Shown here one piece after another: positions 1-7,406 of a stretch of DNA of 9,349 bases. The notes under the pieces are model-generated. The model ran no database searches. It worked only from the letters and a program-made list of their open reading frames with translations, and had not been told where the DNA came from. A program made the translations under genes and the position numbers. How positions within the stretch are numbered: the stretch's first letter is position 1; each line of letters opens with the position of its first letter. Location of the stretch: positions 1-9,349 of the forward strand of contig JALTEO010000149.1 in assembly GCA_027073875.1 (NCBI GenBank), written 5' to 3'. The DNA is from Bacteroidales bacterium. GTDB lineage: Bacteria > Bacteroidota > Bacteroidia > Bacteroidales > JALTDM01.

Positions 1-23
1 ATTTATTAATGATTTTTATATGA

Positions 24-1493
24 TTAACGACTATAGTTAGGTGCTTCACTTGTAATGGTAATATCATGCGGATGACTTTCTACTTGTCCGGCACCGGTTA
101 TTTTAACAAATTTAGCATCATGCAGTTTCGAAACATTTTCGGCACCACAATAGCCCATACCTGCCCGCAATCCGCCAATAAGTTGGTAAATAACTTCAGA
201 TAAGGTGCCTTTAAATGGTACTCTGCCTGAAATACCTTCCGGAACCAATTTTTTGATATCACTTTCCATATCTTGGAAATACCGGTCTTTCGACCCTTTT
301 TGCATGGCTTCTAACGAGCCCATACCACGATAGGTCTTAAATTTTCGTCCCTGAAAGATGATGGTAGAACCCGGAGATTCTTCAACACCGGCAAAAATGG
401 AACCTGCCATTACACTATCGGCTCCGGCAGCAAGTGCTTTGGCAATATCGCCCGAATAACGAATACCGCCATCGGCAATTACGGGAACATTTTTCCCTTT
501 CAGTGCTTGTGCCACATCGTAAATAGCTGTTAGTTGCGGAACACCTACACCGGCAATGATACGGGTGGTACAAATGGAACCTGGACCAATTCCAACCTTT
601 ACGGCATCGGCTCCGGCATTTGCCAAATCAACAGCCGCCTTGGCAGTAGCAATATTTCCGACAACAACTTCCAGCTCCGGATATTTTTTCTTAACGGTTT
701 TTAAAACGCCAATTACACCCTTTGTATGTCCGTGTGCCGTATCAATAACTATGGCATCCACATCGGCTTTTACCAGTGCATCAATGCGTTCATAAACATC
801 ACCACTGATACCTACAGCTGCTGCAACTCGTAATCTGCCTTTGTGGTCTTTACAGGAATTGGGGCGGTCTTCAGCTTTTGTAATATCTTTAAAAGTTAAA
901 AGTCCGATTAATTTATTTTTGTCATTTACAACCGGTAATTTTTCAATTTTATATTTCTGTAAAGTTTCTTTTGCTTCTATTAAGCTAATGTGTTGTTGTG
1001 TGGTTATCAGGTTTTTGTGTGTCATTACCTCCGAAACAGAACGATCCATTTTTTCTTCAAAACGCAAATCCCTGTTTGTAACAATACCTACTAAAATACG
1101 GTTTTTGTCAACTACCGGAATACCGCCAATTTTAAATTCTGCCATTAACTGAAGGGCTTCGCCAACCGTTCCTGACGGACTAATGGTAATGGGGTCGTAA
1201 ATCATTCCATTTTCTGCCCGTTTCACTTTTTTTACTTCTTTTGCCTGCGATTCAACAGACATATTTTTATGAATAATGCCTATGCCTCCCTCACGAGCAA
1301 TGGCAATAGCCAACTTAGATTCGGTAACCGTATCCATGGCAGCCGACAAAATCGGGATGTTAATTTTAATGTTTTTTGAAAATCGGGTGGAGGTGTTGAC
1401 TTCGCGTGGAAGCACTTCCGAATAGGCGGGAACCAACAAAACATCGTCAAAGGTTATCCCCTCGGAAATAATTTTTTCTTTTAATAATGACAT
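24..1493 (-). CDS. guaB: Inosine-5'-monophosphate dehydrogenase
   Basis: Cytosolic enzyme that oxidises IMP to XMP with NAD+, the committed step of GMP synthesis. The 489-residue product is the usual length for bacterial IMPDH. Visible parts: N-terminal half of the catalytic barrel with SAAMDTVTE (about 50-58); a tandem CBS-domain insert at about 93-205, which in this family binds regulatory nucleotides; the active-site loop GIGPGSICTTR with catalytic Cys308; the phosphate-binding ADGGIR (340-345) and MAGSIFAG; the YRGMGSLEAM segment; the mobile flap KLVPEGISGRVPFKG (415-429) with its Arg; and GLRAGMGYCGA near the end. I start it at the ATG at 1493 (MSLLKEK). A longer reading from a TTG at 1520 adds nine residues unlike the family, and that TTG lies inside the probable promoter -7 element. 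Divergent from pheT. No key residue is missing. Confidence 0.97.
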   Translation of the reverse strand: MSLLKEKIISEGITFDDVLLVPAYSEVLPREVNTSTRFSKNIKINIPILSAAMDTVTESKLAIAIAREGGIGIIHKNMSVESQAKEVKKVKRAENGMIYDPITISPSGTVGEALQLMAEFKIGGIPVVDKNRILVGIVTNRDLRFEEKMDRSVSEVMTHKNLITTQQHISLIEAKETLQKYKIEKLPVVNDKNKLIGLLTFKDITKAEDRPNSCKDHKGRLRVAAAVGISGDVYERIDALVKADVDAIVIDTAHGHTKGVIGVLKTVKKKYPELEVVVGNIATAKAAVDLANAGADAVKVGIGPGSICTTRIIAGVGVPQLTAIYDVAQALKGKNVPVIADGGIRYSGDIAKALAAGADSVMAGSIFAGVEESPGSTIIFQGRKFKTYRGMGSLEAMQKGSKDRYFQDMESDIKKLVPEGISGRVPFKGTLSEVIYQLIGGLRAGMGYCGAENVSKLHDAKFVKITGAGQVESHPHDITITSEAPNYSR

Positions 1494-1517
1494 ATAAACC
1501 TGCTTTCGATATGGCGG

Positions 1518-1525
1518 CAAAGATA
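1518..1525 (-). promoter_or_regulatory. Candidate guaB promoter (-7 element)
   Basis: Read on the minus strand this is TATCTTTG, an exact match to the Bacteroidota -7 consensus TAnnTTTG. It would place transcription start a few bases downstream and leave a leader of roughly 10-20 bases before the guaB ATG at 1493. I see no convincing TTTG -33 element 19-21 bases further upstream, so the call rests on the -7 match and its position. Confidence 0.5.
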
Positions 1526-1636
1526 ATAAAATTCGTGTAGAGTGGTGCTGTTAATTTTTGTTAAGAATTTTTACATAAAAAAATATAGATTTTAAACTTT
1601 GAAGGTAGATAAAATACCAATCAACTAAAAATCCAT

Positions 1637-1644
1637 TAACTTTG
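1637..1644 (+). promoter_or_regulatory. Candidate pheT promoter (-7 element)
   Basis: TAACTTTG matches the Bacteroidota -7 consensus TAnnTTTG exactly, 28 bases before the pheT ATG, giving a leader of about 20 bases. The -33 box is not obvious at the expected spacing. A purine-rich AGGGA (1661-1665), six bases before the ATG, could act as a modest ribosome-binding site. The leader is too short for a T-box or a peptide attenuator. This promoter would drive pheT, the macro-domain gene and the prenyltransferase gene. Confidence 0.55.
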
Positions 1645-1671
1645 CACGCTTAATTAAAATAGGGAACAAAA

Positions 1672-4119
1672 ATGAAGATATCATTATCGTGGCTCAAAGA
1701 ATTAATCAATATTGACAAACCGCTCAATGAGATTGTAACTGTATTGACAGACATCGGTTTAGAGGTGGCGGGAACGGAAACTTATTATCCGGTAAAAGGC
1801 GGACTAAAGGGATTGGTCATTGGCAAAGTATTGGAAGCAAAAAAACACGAGAACTCCGATCATCTTTCGGTAACAAAAGTAGATGTTGGCGGTGATACAC
1901 CCTTGGATATTGTCTGTGGAGCCCCGAATGTGGCAGCCAATCAAAAAGTGGTAGTGGCTACCGTTGGAACGGTTTTATATGATGGTGATAATGAATTTAA
2001 AATCAAAAAATCAAAGATTCGTGGTGCGGTTTCCGAAGGGATGATTTGTGCCGAAGACGAGATTGGGCTGGGAACTTCACACGACGGGATTATGGTTTTG
2101 GACGATAATGCCAAAGTAGGGCAGCCGGCAGCGGAATATTTTAATTTACAGCCGGATACAGTCATTGAAATTGATTTGACCCCCAACCGAATTGATGCCG
2201 CTTCGCACTATGGTGTAGCCCGCGATTTATACGCTTATTACAATCAGTTTGATGATGTGCTTTATACACTCAAAAAACGACCGGTAGATTTTAAAACGGA
2301 TAATCAAGATTTGCCCATCGAAATAGAAATTGAAAATTCAGATGCTTGCAAACGCTATTCGGGTGTTACTATTAACAATATCACGGTAAAAGAATCACCC
2401 GATTGGTTAAAAAATAAGTTGAAAGCAATTGGGTTAAATCCAATAAATAATGTGGTAGATATCACTAATTTTGTTTTGCACGAAACGGGACAGCCGCTAC
2501 ACGGGTTTGATGTGGCAAAGATTAAAGGCAAAAAAGTGATTGTGAAAACAATGCCGAAAGGAACAAAGTTCAAAACACTTGACGAAATTGACCGTTCGCT
2601 TGACGAAAACGATTTGATGATTTGTAATGAGTCGGAGCCAATGTGTATGGCAGGTGTCTTGGGTGGTTTTGATTCAGGGATTACGGAGAATACCAAAGCC
2701 GTATTTTTGGAAAGTGCCTATTTCAATCCGGTGTATATCCGCAAAACAGCAAAACGACACGGTATCAATTCCGATGCATCATTTCGTTTTGAACGCGGCA
2801 CCGACCCCAACAATACCATTTATCCGCTTCAGTTGGCGGCTATGCTGATTAAAGAGTTGGCAGGCGGAGAGATAGCAATGGATATCAAAGATGTTTATCC
2901 CGAGAAAATAAATAACCGGTTGGTAAAAATTATTTTTAGTTCTGTTAATTCGCTTATCGGAAAAGAAATTTCAAAACCTGACATTAAAAATCTGCTAAAA
3001 GGACTGGAAATAGAAATAGAAGCTGAAAAGGAAAAAAGTTTGTTGTTGTCTATTCCTACTTATCGTGTAGATGTTACGCGTGAAGCCGATGTGGTTGAGG
3101 AAATTCTGCGACTCTACGGTTATAATAATGTGGAAATCCCCGATCAAGTAAAATCTGTTTTGTCATTTTATGACCATCCTGATACCGAGAAAGTGAAAAA
3201 TACGATTTCCGATATGTTGGCGGCAAAAGGATTTTTTGAGATAATGAATAATTCTCTTTCGGCAGAATCGTTTTATGATAATCTGACAACCTATCCTAAA
3301 GAGAAACTGACTCAAATAAAAAATCCGTTAAGTAATGAGTTGAATATTATCCGCCAGACCTTAATTTTTGGCTTTCTGCAAAGCATTCAACTGAATGTAA
3401 ACCGTAAAAAGAAAGATATTCGCTTTTTTGAATTTGGCAATGTTTATCAGTTTGATAAAAACATTAAACTCAGTGCTGACAGTTTTTCCGGAGAGATGCA
3501 CTTAGGATTGGCACAAGTGGGACAGTTTGGTGAAAATGCTTGGGATGTCCAGACTTCAAAATATGACTTTTTTTCGCTGAAAACTTCTGTCGAAGAGGTG
3601 CTTCACCGTTTGGGAATTAGTGATTTTGAATCTGATTCATCAGTGCCGGAAGATATTTTTGCTTACGGACTTACTTATTCGGTAAATCAAAATGCTATTG
3701 TCTCGTTTGGAGCCGTTAAAAAATCGTTGTTGCAGAAATTTGACATTGATAAAACTATTTATTTTGCCGAATTTAACTGGACTGCCGTATTTGAACTATT
3801 GAAAGACAGCCGGATTCAATTTAAGCCGTTGCGAAAATATCCTGAGGTGCAACGGGATTTATCTCTGTTGATTGATAAAACGGTTTCGTTTGATAAGATT
3901 CACGAAGCCATTGCTTCGGCAGACAAACGACTAATCAAAGATATTTCTCTGTTTGATGTGTTTGAGGGTAAAGACCTTGGCGAAAATAAAAAATCGTATG
4001 CCGTAAGACTGATTTTGCAAGACGAACGCAAAACGCTGAGCGACAAAGAAATCAATAAATTAATGAGTAAGGTTATCAGAAACCTGACAGAAAAAACAGG
4101 TGCTGATATCCGCCAATAA
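1672..4119 (+). CDS. pheT: Phenylalanine--tRNA ligase beta subunit
   Basis: Beta subunit of the cytosolic alpha2-beta2 phenylalanyl-tRNA synthetase, responsible for tRNA-Phe binding and editing of mischarged Tyr-tRNA. The 815 residues match full-length bacterial PheT. Domain order: N-terminal MKISLSWLKELI typical of the family; EMAP/OB-type tRNA-binding domain at about 42-150 (KKHENSDHLSVTKVDVG, then VCGAPNV); B3/B4 editing domain at about 215-390, with NNVVDITNFVLHETGQPLHGFD (259-280) and SDASFRFERGTDP (367-379); B5 DNA-binding-like domain at about 410-485, ending RVDVTREADVVEEILRLYGY; a catalytic-like core; and a ferredoxin-fold anticodon-binding domain at 722-815, opening KYPEVQRDLSLLID. 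pheS is not adjacent, so the alpha subunit must be encoded elsewhere. The stop overlaps the next start by one base (TAATG), which implies translational coupling. Confidence 0.97.
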   Translation: MKISLSWLKELINIDKPLNEIVTVLTDIGLEVAGTETYYPVKGGLKGLVIGKVLEAKKHENSDHLSVTKVDVGGDTPLDIVCGAPNVAANQKVVVATVGTVLYDGDNEFKIKKSKIRGAVSEGMICAEDEIGLGTSHDGIMVLDDNAKVGQPAAEYFNLQPDTVIEIDLTPNRIDAASHYGVARDLYAYYNQFDDVLYTLKKRPVDFKTDNQDLPIEIEIENSDACKRYSGVTINNITVKESPDWLKNKLKAIGLNPINNVVDITNFVLHETGQPLHGFDVAKIKGKKVIVKTMPKGTKFKTLDEIDRSLDENDLMICNESEPMCMAGVLGGFDSGITENTKAVFLESAYFNPVYIRKTAKRHGINSDASFRFERGTDPNNTIYPLQLAAMLIKELAGGEIAMDIKDVYPEKINNRLVKIIFSSVNSLIGKEISKPDIKNLLKGLEIEIEAEKEKSLLLSIPTYRVDVTREADVVEEILRLYGYNNVEIPDQVKSVLSFYDHPDTEKVKNTISDMLAAKGFFEIMNNSLSAESFYDNLTTYPKEKLTQIKNPLSNELNIIRQTLIFGFLQSIQLNVNRKKKDIRFFEFGNVYQFDKNIKLSADSFSGEMHLGLAQVGQFGENAWDVQTSKYDFFSLKTSVEEVLHRLGISDFESDSSVPEDIFAYGLTYSVNQNAIVSFGAVKKSLLQKFDIDKTIYFAEFNWTAVFELLKDSRIQFKPLRKYPEVQRDLSLLIDKTVSFDKIHEAIASADKRLIKDISLFDVFEGKDLGENKKSYAVRLILQDERKTLSDKEINKLMSKVIRNLTEKTGADIRQ

Positions 4120-4628
4120 TGATGGATTCCCGTATCGAAATAGTGCAAGGCGATATTACCCGCTTACAGGTAGATGCCATTGTTAATGCGGCAAATCGCT
4201 CGTTGCTTGGTGGCGGTGGCGTAGATGGAGCTATTCATCGTGCGGCAGGAAAGGAACTACTGGAAGCATGCCGCTTGCTCAACGGATGCGACACCGGCGA
4301 TGCCAAGATTACCAAGGGCTATCATTTGCCTGCCAAATTTGTCATTCATACGGTAGGACCCGTTTGGTATGGCGGGAAAAATAATGAAGAAAATTTACTG
4401 GCTTCTGCTTACCGGCGGAGTTTGGAAGTCGCTGTGGAGAACGATGTGAAAACCATAGCTTTCCCTAATATCAGTACGGGCGTGTATCGTTTTCCGAAAC
4501 AACGGGCTGCGGAAATTGCCGTTACCACGGTCAAAGATTTTCTGAAAAACCATACTGAACCGGAAAAAGTAATTTTTTGTATTTTCGATGATGAGAATAT
4601 GATGATTTATCAAAAATTATTAGCTTAA
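4119..4628 (+). CDS. Macro-domain protein, probable O-acetyl-ADP-ribose deacetylase / ADP-ribosyl hydrolase
   Basis: A 169-residue single macro domain of the YmdB/MacroD (Appr-1''-p processing) type. These enzymes bind ADP-ribose, deacetylate O-acetyl-ADP-ribose and can remove mono-ADP-ribose from acidic side chains. Seen in sequence: VQGDITRLQVDAIVNAANRS (9-28) with the NAAN motif at 23-26; the glycine-rich catalytic loop LGGGGVDGAIHRAAG with Asp36, the likely catalytic residue; HTVGPVW (77-83); and the phosphate-binding loop NISTGVYRFP (117-126). Length and motifs are complete, so it should be active. It starts within the pheT stop (ATG at 4119; a second ATG at 4122 is equally usable) and its own stop overlaps the next start, so it is translated as part of the pheT unit. 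The physiological substrate cannot be told from sequence, and I see no ADP-ribosyltransferase partner in the window. Confidence 0.9.
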   Translation: MMDSRIEIVQGDITRLQVDAIVNAANRSLLGGGGVDGAIHRAAGKELLEACRLLNGCDTGDAKITKGYHLPAKFVIHTVGPVWYGGKNNEENLLASAYRRSLEVAVENDVKTIAFPNISTGVYRFPKQRAAEIAVTTVKDFLKNHTEPEKVIFCIFDDENMMIYQKLLA

Positions 4629-5506
4629 TGGCTCGCGTAAAAGATTTTTTGTCGCTGGTAAAATTTGCCCACACTATTTTTGCGTTGCCGTTTGCCGTTA
4701 TCGGTTTTTTGATGGCATCGCAACAAGTGGCACATTACGACTGGAAAATCTTTGTTTTCATTTTGCTCGATATGGTTTTTGCCCGTAGTGCCGCAATGGG
4801 TTTTAACCGTTATCTCGACCGCGACATTGACAAGGCAAATCCCCGCACGGCTGTTCGTGAGATTCCTGCCGGGAAAATTTCGCCTAAGACAGGACTTATC
4901 TTTGTGATTGTAAACTCGTTGTTATTCCTGATTACAACTTATTTCATCAACCGTATGGTATTTTTGCTGGCACCGGTGGCGTTGATTGTCATTTTAGGAT
5001 ACAGCTATTTTAAGCGGTTTAGTGCTTCGGCACACTTTATTTTGGGTTTGGGGTTGAGTTTGGCACCCATCGGAGCGTTTTTGTGCGTTAAGCCCGAGTT
5101 CCAGTTAATTCCTGTTTTGTTGTCGTTTGCCGTGTTGTTTTGGGTTACCGGATTCGATATTATTTACGCCTTACAAGATATTGATTTCGATAAGCAAATG
5201 AATCTGAAATCCATTCCTGCGACTTTGGGACAAAAGCGGTCGTTGTGGTTGTCGTTGTTCCTTCATTTAATAACATTTGGTTTATTGTTGGCTATCGGCT
5301 TTTTGCAAGATATGACTTCGGGTTTTTACTGGATTGGCACCGGCGTTTTTTCCATACTTCTTTTTTATCAGCACTTGATAGTGAAGCCCGGTAATCTCTC
5401 CCGTGTAAATCTGGCATTTTTTACCACCAACGGCATTGCCAGTGTCTTATTTATGGTGTTTTATCTGCTTGATTTTCTTTTGGTAACAAATGTGATATCA
5501 GTATAA
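4628..5506 (+). CDS. mqnP: UbiA-family prenyltransferase, probably the futalosine-pathway menaquinone enzyme MqnP
   Basis: Integral membrane enzyme of 292 residues that should transfer a polyprenyl chain from its diphosphate to an aromatic acceptor. Both Mg-diphosphate motifs of the family are present: N60xxxD64xxxD68 (NRYLDRDID) and D184xxxD188 within YALQDIDFD. About eight or nine hydrophobic helices are visible (roughly 17-33, 41-55, 88-108, 110-127, 135-152, 160-180, 206-226, 236-250, 265-288). The string ARSAAMGFNRYLDRDIDKANPRT followed by REIPAGKIS resembles, from memory, the branch annotated MqnP or 'putative 4-hydroxybenzoate polyprenyltransferase' in organisms that make menaquinone by the futalosine route, rather than proteobacterial UbiA or classical MenA. 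No other men or mqn gene is in the window, so the acceptor is inferred. Its ATG overlaps the macro-domain stop (TAATG), and it ends 18 bases from convergent rsgA. Confidence 0.8.
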   Translation: MARVKDFLSLVKFAHTIFALPFAVIGFLMASQQVAHYDWKIFVFILLDMVFARSAAMGFNRYLDRDIDKANPRTAVREIPAGKISPKTGLIFVIVNSLLFLITTYFINRMVFLLAPVALIVILGYSYFKRFSASAHFILGLGLSLAPIGAFLCVKPEFQLIPVLLSFAVLFWVTGFDIIYALQDIDFDKQMNLKSIPATLGQKRSLWLSLFLHLITFGLLLAIGFLQDMTSGFYWIGTGVFSILLFYQHLIVKPGNLSRVNLAFFTTNGIASVLFMVFYLLDFLLVTNVISV

Positions 5507-5524
5507 CCTTCTGATTTAGTCTTT

Positions 5525-6466
5525 TTAATACGGTTTCCGGTATTTTTCATTTTCGTCAAAATAAATGTCGAGATAACTCTCGTAGCGGGTAATACTGATA
5601 ACGCCTTCTTCAACGGCTTTTTTAACGGCACAATTCCGTTCGTGTGTATGTGTACAATCATTAAACTCGCATTGTTTGCCTATTTCAAATATCTCGCGAA
5701 AAAAATGCGAAATCTCCGATTTTTCAAAATCAAACAATCCGAATCCTTTTATTCCCGGTGTATCTATCAAATAACCACCTTGCGGCAGCTCATACATCTG
5801 CGAAAACGAAGTGGTATTTTGCCCTACCCGATGGTATTCCGATAAATTTCCAATCTCTATTTCAATGTCCGGAATCAACTCTTTTATTAAACTGGACTTG
5901 CCTGTGCCCGAGTGTCCTGAGATAAGTGAAACTTTACTTTTTGTAATTTTCCGAACCTCATCAATATTTATTTTTTCGGTAACAGATAGCTCTACCACAC
6001 CATATCCCAACGACTTATACATACTTTTCAAAAAGAACAATTCGTCTTGCAAAACCTCAGAATTGTATAAATCAATTTTATTAAACAGCAGTGTAACCGG
6101 GACACGATACGCTTCGGCGGTAGTCAAAAAACGATCAATAAATGTTGTGGAAGTTCGCGGATTATCAAGTGTTACCATCAGTAATGCCATATCGATATTT
6201 GCCGCTAGAATCTGATATTGCTTGGAGAGTTTTGCCGATTTACGAATAATAAAATTTTTCCTGTCGTCAATAGCGGTAATAAACGCTTGGTTATCGTTGT
6301 TCTCAAATTCAATCCACACAAAATCGCCTATGGCAATAGGATTGGTACTCTTAAATGTTTTGGTTCGCAAATTTCCCTTAATAACAGCAGTTTTTTTTGT
6401 TCCATCGGCAACAACAATTTCGTATTCTTTGCCTGTAGATTTTACAACCAGTCCTCTACTTCGCAT
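5525..6466 (-). CDS. rsgA: Ribosome small-subunit-dependent GTPase RsgA
   Basis: Circularly permuted GTPase that checks late assembly of the 30S subunit; GTP hydrolysis is stimulated by the 30S particle. The 313 residues show the family architecture: N-terminal OB-fold (about 1-70, opening RGLVVKSTGKEY); then the GTPase motifs in permuted order, G4 NKID (129-132), G1 GHSGTGKSS (184-192), a G2-like QNTTS (216-220) and G3 DTPG (235-238); then a C-terminal zinc domain with Cys266, Cys271, His273 and Cys279 in the C-x4-C-x-H-x5-C spacing. All key residues are present. The start at 6466 lies 11 bases inside the 3' end of the upstream acyltransferase gene, so it is probably co-translated with it. 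No Shine-Dalgarno is visible, only an A-rich stretch. Convergent with the prenyltransferase gene. Confidence 0.96.
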   Translation of the reverse strand: MRSRGLVVKSTGKEYEIVVADGTKKTAVIKGNLRTKTFKSTNPIAIGDFVWIEFENNDNQAFITAIDDRKNFIIRKSAKLSKQYQILAANIDMALLMVTLDNPRTSTTFIDRFLTTAEAYRVPVTLLFNKIDLYNSEVLQDELFFLKSMYKSLGYGVVELSVTEKINIDEVRKITKSKVSLISGHSGTGKSSLIKELIPDIEIEIGNLSEYHRVGQNTTSFSQMYELPQGGYLIDTPGIKGFGLFDFEKSEISHFFREIFEIGKQCEFNDCTHTHERNCAVKKAVEEGVISITRYESYLDIYFDENEKYRKPY

Positions 6467-7406
6467 TTTTTAAATATTCGTGATAGGAATCAATATGACG
6501 GGATTTTTTCTTGTCGTAAATATCATCAATAGTAATGATAATAGCTGTTTCCTCAACATTGCCGAAGAAAGGATTTATAGATGTCCCAAACACTTTCATT
6601 GTAGATGAAATATTCATATAGGAATTAAACAACGGCGGAATATTTTCACCAAGGTCTCTAACCTTCTTATTCAAAGCGTGATAATCATTCACATAGCTAT
6701 CCTTATTGATGATACTTGCCAAATAATCAATATCCGTATTTATCTCAACCGGCTCATAAGGATAAATCAAATTTTCATCATCGTTAAAATACTTTTTAAA
6801 GAAAAACAAAATAAGATCCCGTGCCATACTATTATAATCCCCATACATTGTAATCTTACCAATAAAATATTTCATTTCCGGATACATCACTATCAAAGCA
6901 CCTAAGCCATCCCACAAATTATCAAGAGCATACATTGATTTCCGCGAATATTTACTCGATTGATAAGCCGGTTGGATAAATGAACGCCCCAATTCAATAC
7001 AATACGGTAAATAGTTGTCAATAAATGATTTTTCAATCTTAAACAGTTCTGAGAAAGCCGTACGAACTTGCCCATCGGCAGTTTTTGGCAAATCTCTCAT
7101 AAGCAAAAAACGATAGCCGCCAATAATTTCTTCTTCATGCGGATTCCACAAAACTAATTGCTTATAGGAACTTTTATCTCCGGCAATATCAAACCTATCA
7201 ATATCAGCACTTTTTCCTGTCCCACCACCGGCAGCACGAAAAGTCAGTTCACGCAAACGACCAATTTCCTGCATCACACCGGGAGAATCCTTACCCGTAA
7301 CAATATAGATTTCATTATTGCCAAAATTTGTCGGTCTGATAAACTTATCAGGTGTAAGTTCTCTCTTTAAGTCTTCGGAAGTAACCGGAGGAATAATTGG
7401 TCTCAT
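6456..7406 (-). CDS. glsB: GNAT-type N-acyltransferase for amino-acid lipid synthesis (GlsB/OlsB-like)
   Basis: 316 residues resembling the OlsB / 'putative hemolysin' acyltransferase family (GNAT fold, Acetyltransf_5 type). Such enzymes transfer a 3-hydroxyacyl chain from acyl-ACP to the amino group of glycine (GlsB in Bacteroides) or ornithine (OlsB). Family marks: IGRLRELTFR near residue 50; the IGGYRFL strand (95-101); FSELFKIE (118-125); the signature IELGRSFIQPAYQ (137-149); LDNLWDGLGALI (161-172); and YFIGKITMYGDYN (180-192). The C-terminal third (about 215-316) is typical of the longer Bacteroidota members. No signal peptide or membrane helix; probably cytosolic or membrane-associated. 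Its ATG overlaps the stop of the upstream PlsC-type gene by four bases (ATGA), strongly suggesting that the two act together as an N-acylation/O-acylation pair. Whether the head group is glycine or ornithine cannot be read from sequence; glycine is favoured by analogy with Bacteroides. Confidence 0.82.
   Translation of the reverse strand: MRPIIPPVTSEDLKRELTPDKFIRPTNFGNNEIYIVTGKDSPGVMQEIGRLRELTFRAAGGGTGKSADIDRFDIAGDKSSYKQLVLWNPHEEEIIGGYRFLLMRDLPKTADGQVRTAFSELFKIEKSFIDNYLPYCIELGRSFIQPAYQSSKYSRKSMYALDNLWDGLGALIVMYPEMKYFIGKITMYGDYNSMARDLILFFFKKYFNDDENLIYPYEPVEINTDIDYLASIINKDSYVNDYHALNKKVRDLGENIPPLFNSYMNISSTMKVFGTSINPFFGNVEETAIIITIDDIYDKKKSRHIDSYHEYLKNAK

Noticed and set aside
1..23. guaB terminator at the left edge
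   Set aside because: Only 23 AT-rich bases remain after the stop, with no stem visible; the window edge prevents a call.
1494..1520. Nine-residue N-terminal extension of guaB from a TTG codon
   Set aside because: Not conserved in IMPDH, uses a rare start, and overlaps the probable -7 promoter element.
2627..2848. Open frame on the plus strand inside pheT
   Set aside because: It overlaps a full-length, motif-rich pheT in another frame and has no recognisable family features; a shadow frame.
5480..5530. Bidirectional terminator between the convergent mqnP and rsgA genes
   Set aside because: Only 18 bases separate the stops, and I could not find a convincing GC-rich stem with a T-run; the GATATC palindrome is too short.
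5811..6532. Several plus-strand open frames antisense to rsgA and the 3' end of glsB
   Set aside because: They run opposite well-supported genes and their translations show no domain features; low-complexity shadows.
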